Of a stretch of DNA of 11,291 bases, positions 7,345 to 11,291 are shown piece by piece (position 1 is the stretch's first letter; each line of letters opens with the position of its first letter). The stretch is from Puniceicoccales bacterium. GTDB taxonomy: Bacteria > Verrucomicrobiota > Verrucomicrobiia > Opitutales > LL51. The notes beneath the pieces were generated by a model. That model did no database searches. It was not told the DNA's origin and worked only from the letters and a program-made list of their open reading frames with translations. The translations under genes were made by a program, and so were the position numbers. The DNA lies in contig JAIRLD010000057.1 in the NCBI GenBank assembly GCA_031259665.1, positions 1 to 11,291 on the forward strand, in the 5' to 3' direction.

Positions 7345-7373
7345 GATATTTTCTATTTCTGAAGAAATGTCAA
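7345..7373 (-). promoter_or_regulatory. Candidate promoter of the first ankyrin gene
   Basis: A consensus TTGACA on the reverse strand (7373-7368) begins at once after the stop of the upstream ankyrin gene. AATATC at 7350-7345, 17 bp on, is a poor -10. The element is 37 bases from ATG 7330 but 129 from ATG 7238, which supports 7330 as the ancestral start. Confidence 0.4.
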
Positions 7374-7374
7374 A

Positions 7375-8469
7375 TTAATTATGGGTAAATATCTTAAGAA
7401 GATCCTGTAAGTTCTGCTTTTTTTGAATGAGCAATGTCTGTAAATATCTCAATTGAAGCGATTGAAACCTCTTTTCTTTTTGCCTAAACATCACATCCGC
7501 TTGATGAAGAGGATTTTTTTCTCCTTCTAGCTGGATGATTAGGCTATAACTTTCGTCATTATTGTTGATTGTGCACTTTGGTTTTAGATTGTATGTTTTT
7601 TCCACATCAAGAAGCAGCCAGTTTATGACGTCCTCATATTCCTTTTTCATTTGTTGATCGGATTCTTTTATTTGTAGATTTAATATTGGGATTTTTAAGT
7701 TTGCTATCGATATTTGAGGATCTACCGTTAATATTTCTGGATTTAATGTTAGTGCGAGGAATCTTTCAATGGCCCAATCCAATATTGTTTTGTCATTTTT
7801 ATCCTTTGCGTTTAGTTTTGAATTTAATCCTTTTTCCAACAACAGCTCGAGCACCTTTTTAGGCACATATGGGCCCGGAGAGGGTACTGCTTCCTCCATT
7901 TGATCCAGACCCATTTTCTTTAAAAACTCTTTGCTTTGTCTTTCACGGAAGGCTTGAACTATATCGACTGTCGCATGGTTCTGTACGCCTACGCTTCTTA
8001 TTTTATCAAGTGCTTGCATTTCATCTGGAGTCAGTAAAGCTAGATGTAATAATGTTATTTCTTCTCCAAGCTTTTTTATTTCATTGCTCACTTTGCATAC
8101 ATCAGCTCCATAGGCGATGAAAATTTCCAATGCTTCCGGATGTCGAGACAATACCGCTTCTTCCAATAGGGTTAAAGTCTCACTTTGCCACTTGATTGAA
8201 GTAGCCATCTGAAAGTGAGCTTGTACATTTGGATCTGCTTCTCAATCTTTAACAAATCCTATACACTCTTCCATTGATAGGTTTCGTCGATAAAGCCTTC
8301 CCCCCAAATTATTGATTGTGCTACTAACATATTTATACATTTTTCGTGTTGGCGTATGCAGCCGCTGCGTTGCCTGAACCTGTGTTATAATACTAGCGGA
8401 AATTCCAAACATGGAATTGCCAAGTATGAGATTGTTGATTAATTTTTTATTAAGATTATTCATTTTCAT
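7375..8469 (-). pseudogene. Ankyrin-repeat exported protein interrupted by an in-frame TGA
   Basis: From ATG 8469, which follows AAAGGAG, the frame encodes 75 residues with a signal-peptide-like start (M-K-M-N-N-L-N-K-K, then a hydrophobic stretch ending near V-Q-A). It ends in F-V-K-D followed by TGA at 8244-8242. The same frame continues without shift as E-A-D-P-N-V-Q-A-H-F and on to TAA at 7375. Downstream are ankyrin-like segments: L-L-E-E-A-V-L-S-R-H-P-E-A-L-E-I-F, I-A-Y-G-A-D-V, and K-V-L-E-L-L-L-E-K-G-L-N. D-P-N-V-Q directly after the stop is a usual ankyrin loop, so the two halves were one gene of about 364 codons. A separate 277-residue product from ATG 8208 is possible but would lack the leader and has no strong ribosome site. 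Single-base nonsense mutation is the simplest explanation. Confidence 0.8.
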
Positions 8470-8490
8470 AACTCTCCTTTCTACACTTCC

Positions 8491-8519
8491 ATAATCTAGG
8501 ATTATTTTCGATGGTGCAA
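8491..8519 (-). promoter_or_regulatory. Possible promoter of the split ankyrin gene
   Basis: On the reverse strand TTGCAC (8519-8514) is followed after 17 bp by GATTAT (8496-8491), 21 bases before ATG 8469. Matches to consensus are three and four of six, so this is weak. The AAAGGAG ribosome site at 8480-8474 is stronger evidence for the start; a second ATG at 8463 is equally well placed. Confidence 0.3.
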
Positions 8520-8595
8520 GAGGTTTTGAATGGAAAGTAGTTTTTGAAGATATTTTAGCGAAATGTCTTGCTGTTTTTGTAAAATTACAAACAAA

Positions 8596-8648
8596 AAGCA
8601 CATCCTTAAAGATGCGCTCCGTTGTTTTGAATTTCAACTAATGTTTTT
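8596..8648. repeat. Shared ankyrin-gene 3' end, copy 2
   Basis: This is the partner of the repeat at 6044-6096, in the same orientation. On the reverse strand it encodes K-T-L-V-E-I-Q-N-N-G-A-H-L and then TAA. It lies about 130 bp upstream of the split ankyrin gene's ATG, so the untranslated region of that gene is built partly from an older gene's end. Confidence 0.85.
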
Positions 8649-8758
8649 TAATTTTTTGGTGATTTAGTTCTCACTGTCAATATGACTTCGTTATTTTTCC
8701 TGGTTATTATCTTTTTTTTATCGTCCATATTTTTAATCAATAGTTCCACTATCTTTAC
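8606..8758 (-). pseudogene. C-terminal remnant of a third ankyrin-type gene
   Basis: Read on the reverse strand, the frame gives V-K-I-V-E-L-L-I-K-N, N-N-E-V-I-L, K-N-stop-K-T-L-V-E-I-Q-N-N-G-A-H-L, stop. It follows, in order, I-I-E-F-L-L-E-H-G, E-E-V-I-I and K-N-R-K-I-L-V-E-I-Q-N-N-G-A-H-L at the end of the gene at 6042-7238. An internal TAA replaces the Arg codon. The 5' part is missing and the sequence runs straight into a transposase fragment near 8758, so the gene was probably cut by insertion and deletion. The exact junction is uncertain because the V-K-I-V-E segment is short. Confidence 0.65.
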
Positions 8759-9021
8759 CGACGCATAGAGTTGCTTTGCTGTAACTTGACCTTTTCCTCC
8801 TCAGATAGCTCTCTCTTTCCTTGCTTCTCGTAGGGATACTCTACCTCCCTATGAATGTGTTGTATCCCTTGATATCCGGAATCCACATACGCTCTAGTCC
8901 CTTCGGGAATCTCATCTCCTTACTTTAGGAGGGCAAAGTCATGTACGGATCCAGGTATTGATTTGGATACCCCAATTATCCTTCCCTTCCTTGTAATCTC
9001 AAAAAACTCATCGTTAATCAT
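8755..9021 (-). pseudogene. IS5-type (DDE_Tnp_4-like) transposase fragment with an internal stop
   Basis: The reverse strand from 9021 reads K-G-R-I-I-G-V-S-K-S-I-P-G-S-V-H-D-F-A-L-L-K, then TAA at 8922-8920. It continues in the same frame as E-I-P-E-G-T-R-A-Y-V-D-S-G-Y-Q-G-I-Q and L-S-E-E-E-K to TAA at 8755. The blocks G-S-x-H-D-F and D-S-G-Y-Q-G followed by L-x-x-E-E-K are the middle of IS5-family transposases. The Asp of D-S-G-Y is probably one of the catalytic acidic residues. The N-terminal third and the segment with the final catalytic Glu are absent. One frame over, K-H-R-E-V-K-T just upstream of 9021 resembles the preceding part of the family (K-x-H-T-L-K), suggesting an additional frameshift. 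This is a dead fragment. Confidence 0.75.
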
Positions 9022-9265
9022 GTTTTTACCTCCCGATGCTTTGCTTTGCACAATTTATCAGGGTTTAAGGTAATTTACTGCTTTCACGACAGGTTTATTA
9101 TTTCGCCTTTACCGTGTGGTGATGTTTTATAAAGGGATTTGGACGTAGTGATGATAGAAGTGTCAGCAAGATAGGCAAAATATTGTGCCGGTGGTTTTAT
9201 ATTTTGTGCAGTACGCTTCATTTTTTGGGTCATAAAAATTTTATAGATATTACGAAATAAAAGAC
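9022..9265. other. Intergenic stretch, no supported gene
   Basis: Apart from the possible few codons of the transposase remnant next to 9022, I see no recognisable gene here. A 62-codon reverse-strand frame (9084-9272) resembles nothing I know, has no ribosome site and starts inside the promoter of the plus-strand gene at 9306. Confidence 0.5.
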
Positions 9266-9294
9266 TTGACATTAGGGAATTTTTTTAAAAACGT
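9266..9294 (+). promoter_or_regulatory. TTGACA promoter element of the OGFr-like gene
   Basis: TTGACA is at 9266-9271, 34 bases before the ATG. The 24 bases that follow align with those upstream of the paralogue at 10390: both have C-T-T-G-A-C, then T-A-G, one base, G-A-A-T-T-T and T-A-A. No good -10 box stands at the standard distance. Conservation between the two copies suggests a shared control region, but it may only reflect duplication. Confidence 0.45.
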
Positions 9295-9305
9295 TCGCGT
9301 AAATT

Positions 9306-10214
9306 ATGAGTAGATTATTTAAGATTTGCTATGTGGTCGTTTCTGCATCGATATTATCTGATGCAAAGGCGCATTTTTTCCATAACAATAGAATTGATCG
9401 TTCAGGAAGAACGGTACCAGCGGGTAGCGGAAGTTTGGTTCCCGCGAGGTCTCTCGCTCCTAGGGCAGCACCAGCGGGTAGCGGACATGGGGGGCAGGTA
9501 AGATCTTTGTGGCAAATTTTTACCAATACCTGCCATCGCTTCCTAGATATTCTTGAGCAATTTGTCAAAAGAAACTTGTCGGTGGCAATGGCGGAGTTAG
9601 ATAGATTTTCAAGAAGAAACGAATTTCGGGGACAGCAGCTGTCATGGGTAAGGTCTCTTGCCGGAGGGACGGTCCAAGGTTTCTGCTACCCAAACTGTCA
9701 GGCTTTTTGGGACGATACTGATGCTAAATTAGAAGCAAACCATGATTACATCCAGGTCTTTTTCCCAAGTTTGGGACCATCGCAATATGCAAATCAAGAT
9801 TTATACATAAGGGATAATGTGGAAACATGGAAAGCTTTGCGTCTCGAGTGTCCAACTCTTTGGGAAAATATACGGATAAATATGGTGATCTCTACTCTTC
9901 GTATGCTCCATTTTTGGGGACTTCGTATTGCTTTTCCGGAAAATGTAGAGAGATTTATGCATAATTTAACGGTGGAAAATTTTGGTGATTTTGATTTTCC
10001 GCATGCAATAACAATTATAGATAATCCCAATTCTGTATTACATAGAGCGGGAGATCATAATAGGCTGAGACTTACACGAGTGATAATGGCTCTACAATTG
10101 TTTGGATGTGAAGATTATAATGATAAAATTAGAGAATATTTAGAAGCAAATTATCCAAGGGATGAGTCCTTTAATTTTTGGATGCGTGCGTTGGGAAGAG
10201 ATTTTCAGCTATAA
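9306..10214 (+). CDS. Secreted protein with OGFr-like (opioid growth factor receptor) conserved domain
   Basis: The 302-residue product opens with a signal peptide (residues 1-22: basic M-S-R-L-F-K, a Val/Ser/Ala core, D-A-K-A cleavage site). Residues 30-65 are a Pro/Ala/Gly/Ser/Arg-rich linker with P-A-G-S-G twice, encoded by two exact 14-bp copies (9417-9430 and 9471-9484). Residues 85-126 form a segment shared with the paralogue at 10390 (A-M-A-E-L-D-R-F-S-R-R, E-F-R-G-Q-Q-L). From about 135 to 290 I recognise the OGFr conserved region: L-E-A-N-H-D-Y-I-Q-V-F-F-P (142-154), a helical middle with L-H-F-W-G-L-R-I, and H-N-R-L-R-L-T-R-V-I (251-260). The eukaryotic family has L-E-x-N-H-x-Y-I-Q-W-L-F-P and H-N-x-L-R-I-T-R-I-L. 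The biochemical role of the domain is unknown; secretion toward a host is inferred. There is no clear ribosome site before ATG 9306. Confidence 0.85.
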   Translation: MSRLFKICYVVVSASILSDAKAHFFHNNRIDRSGRTVPAGSGSLVPARSLAPRAAPAGSGHGGQVRSLWQIFTNTCHRFLDILEQFVKRNLSVAMAELDRFSRRNEFRGQQLSWVRSLAGGTVQGFCYPNCQAFWDDTDAKLEANHDYIQVFFPSLGPSQYANQDLYIRDNVETWKALRLECPTLWENIRINMVISTLRMLHFWGLRIAFPENVERFMHNLTVENFGDFDFPHAITIIDNPNSVLHRAGDHNRLRLTRVIMALQLFGCEDYNDKIREYLEANYPRDESFNFWMRALGRDFQL

Positions 10215-10259
10215 TTGAGTTTTTCCTTTCTCGTTTTGCCTTTCGCAGACAAAGTAATC

Positions 10260-10311
10260 AATCTCGGTTTATTGTTATTTTATTAAATAAGAATAAATCG
10301 AGATTTTTTTT
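10260..10311 (+). terminator. Strong intrinsic terminator after the OGFr-like gene
   Basis: A 14-bp outer stem (10260-10273 with 10292-10305, one G-U pair) continues through a one-base internal mismatch into a 6-bp inner stem around a TATT loop. It is followed by a run of T to 10311. It begins 45 bases after the stop at 10214 and ends about 40 bases before the next promoter element, so the two paralogues are separate transcription units. Confidence 0.9.
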
Positions 10312-10352
10312 GAAAAATTATCGATAATTATTGTGAAATATAAAAATAAAAC

Positions 10353-10382
10353 TTGACTATAGTGAATTTGTCTTAAGGTAAC
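10353..10382 (+). promoter_or_regulatory. TTGACT promoter element of the second paralogue
   Basis: TTGACT at 10353-10358 lies 31 bases before ATG 10390. The following bases match those upstream of 9306. It also shares CTTAAGGTA (10372-10380) with the leader of the ankyrin gene at 7330; in both genes this contains the A-A-G-G that may serve as ribosome site. A -10 box is not obvious. Confidence 0.4.
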
Positions 10383-10389
10383 ATACATC

Positions 10390-11291
10390 ATGAATAAAAT
10401 ATTCAAAACTTATTGTACAACTATTTCGGCCTTGGCATCATTTCAAGTAAAGGCGATTTATTTTAATGGAAGGGATTTTCGTCCTTCAAAGGCGACGTAT
10501 TCTTCGATGATTCTAGGTAGTAGATATGGAGAAACATACGCTAGGAGGATGGTGCGACTTGTTTTGCCTCCAATGCAGATTGGAAAAGAGACAAGAAATA
10601 CCGCAGGGCAAGGAAAAGCTCTACCGAATGCAGAAAGGCCTGTGACATTACCAACAAGTCGGGGCAATGCGCGCCATCGACGGGGTAGCAGAAGTGCGCT
10701 CCTATCACAGTCTCTCACCAGCAGAAGTAGTCGGAAGAGTTTAGCAGGGCAAGGAAAAGCTCTACCGAATGCAGAAAGGCCTGTGACATTACCAACAAGT
10801 CGGGGCAATGCGCCATCGACGGGTAGCAGAAGTGCGCTCCCGCAGCCTCCTCCCATACATACACTTTCCGTAAAACCTCCTACCAGCGGAAAGGAAAGGA
10901 AAGGCGTAGCGTGGCGAAGGAGTGCCGATCCGTATTTTGTAGATGCGCCCCCATCGTCAGAAATTTGGGAAAAAGCAACAGGAGCGAGGGCATTACTAAC
11001 ACAAATTAGAGATGTTGCAGCGGTTTCCCGTTTTACATCACAGGAAATGGCTGAAATTGCTTTAAGGAAAAGTGATTTTCTTGCGGCCACAGCGGTCCTT
11101 GGAGATCAAGCGCCGATGGGATCTCCGGAGAAAAATTTTGCCGATCTCGTCATGCGATCCGTTAAGCGGGGTATCCTTGAAAGTTTGCCTGCAGCAATGG
11201 CGGAGTTGGAAAAGTTTTCGAGGAAAAGCGAATTCCAAGGGCGGCAATTGGATTGGGTGAAATTTCTTGCCGGAGCAACGGTTCAATGTTT
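10390..11291 (+). CDS. Secreted paralogue of the OGFr-like protein (partial, cut by window end)
   Basis: The frame from ATG 10390 is open to the last base, 300 codons without a stop. Residues 1-22 are a signal peptide close in style to that of the gene at 9306 (M-N-K-I-F-K, hydrophobic core, Q-V-K-A). Residues 70-180 are low-complexity, rich in Arg, Ser, Pro and Gly, and contain the block A-G-Q-G-K-A-L-P-N-A-E-R-P-V-T-L-P-T-S twice. Residues 257-300 (S-V-K-R-G, A-A-M-A-E-L-E-K-F-S-R-K, E-F-Q-G-R-Q-L, L-A-G-A-T-V-Q) align with residues 86-124 of the upstream gene, immediately before its OGFr-like domain. The missing C-terminus should therefore carry the same domain. The reverse-strand frame over this region is a shadow created by the GC-rich repeats. 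Confidence 0.85.
   Translation, partial: MNKIFKTYCTTISALASFQVKAIYFNGRDFRPSKATYSSMILGSRYGETYARRMVRLVLPPMQIGKETRNTAGQGKALPNAERPVTLPTSRGNARHRRGSRSALLSQSLTSRSSRKSLAGQGKALPNAERPVTLPTSRGNAPSTGSRSALPQPPPIHTLSVKPPTSGKERKGVAWRRSADPYFVDAPPSSEIWEKATGARALLTQIRDVAAVSRFTSQEMAEIALRKSDFLAATAVLGDQAPMGSPEKNFADLVMRSVKRGILESLPAAMAELEKFSRKSEFQGRQLDWVKFLAGATVQC
10603..10702 (+). repeat. Intragenic repeat, copy 1 (100 bp)
   Basis: This is identical to 10744-10840 except for three additional bases: GC in G-C-G-C-G-C-C and one G in a G-run. Together they keep the downstream frame but recode the residues between them (R-H-R-R here versus P-S-T in copy 2). Confidence 0.95.
10744..10840 (+). repeat. Intragenic repeat, copy 2 (97 bp)
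   Basis: This copy starts 141 bp after copy 1, in the same reading frame. The near-perfect identity implies a recent duplication or gene conversion inside the Ser/Arg/Pro-rich linker. Both copies are more GC-rich than the surrounding DNA. Confidence 0.95.

Noticed and set aside
8242..8244. TGA read as tryptophan (altered genetic code) or recoded
   Set aside because: Most genes here end in TAA, so the idea cannot be dismissed outright. However, the surrounding genes contain several other clear inactivating lesions, and TGG is used for Trp in the helicase; a nonsense mutation is simpler.
9084..9272. 62-codon reverse-strand frame
   Set aside because: No recognisable family, no ribosome site, and its start overlaps the TTGACA element of the gene at 9306.
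10603..10840. CRISPR-like array
   Set aside because: Only two copies, about 100 bp each, inside an open reading frame; this is an intragenic duplication.
10458..11090. 210-codon reverse-strand frame with internal repeats
   Set aside because: It is the shadow of the GC-rich repeats in the plus-strand secreted paralogue, whose frame has a signal peptide and homology to its neighbour.

Overview
This is an AT-rich window from what looks like a host-associated Gram-negative bacterium whose genome is decaying. It carries two broken transposases, two broken ankyrin genes and one broken paralogue of a small secreted protein. The intact accessory genes encode proteins with signal peptides or eukaryote-like domains (ankyrin repeats, an OGFr-like domain). 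The helicase (motif G-T-F-H-H) recalls PVC/Verrucomicrobiota relatives, but I cannot fix the taxon from one window.

Layout, left to right. 1-813: an internally deleted IS982-type transposase (minus strand, running off the left edge), abutting a 5'-truncated, frameshifted copy of the next gene. 1005-1517: a small secreted lysine-rich protein of unknown function. 1720-3804: a UvrD/PcrA-type DNA helicase whose last codons run antisense into a tRNA-Pro(UGG) gene at 3775-3851. 3852-4299: no gene, but two copies of a 114-bp repeat. 4300-5950, minus strand: a GalE-like epimerase that lacks its catalytic tyrosine, overlapping a downstream protein that faintly resembles CobW-type GTPases.

6042-9021, minus strand: an ankyrin cluster. 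The first gene (6042-7238) has a long ankyrin ORF, but its signal peptide lies 5' in the same frame and is disconnected from its ATG by a one-base slip. The second (7375-8469) is split by an in-frame TGA. The third survives only as a C-terminal tail that shares a near-identical 3' end with the first and is joined to an IS5-type transposase fragment.

9306-11291, plus strand: two tandem paralogues with signal peptides, separated by a strong intrinsic terminator. The complete one carries what I recognise as an opioid growth factor receptor (OGFr)-like conserved domain, a eukaryotic-type domain. The second is cut by the window edge just where that domain should begin, and contains a recent 100/97-bp internal duplication with compensating indels.

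Taken together, the accessory genes look like a set of exported, probably host-directed proteins with similar signal peptides, several of them preceded by a TTGAC element. Turnover is by duplication, point inactivation and IS damage. The OGFr-like pair is the most distinctive content.
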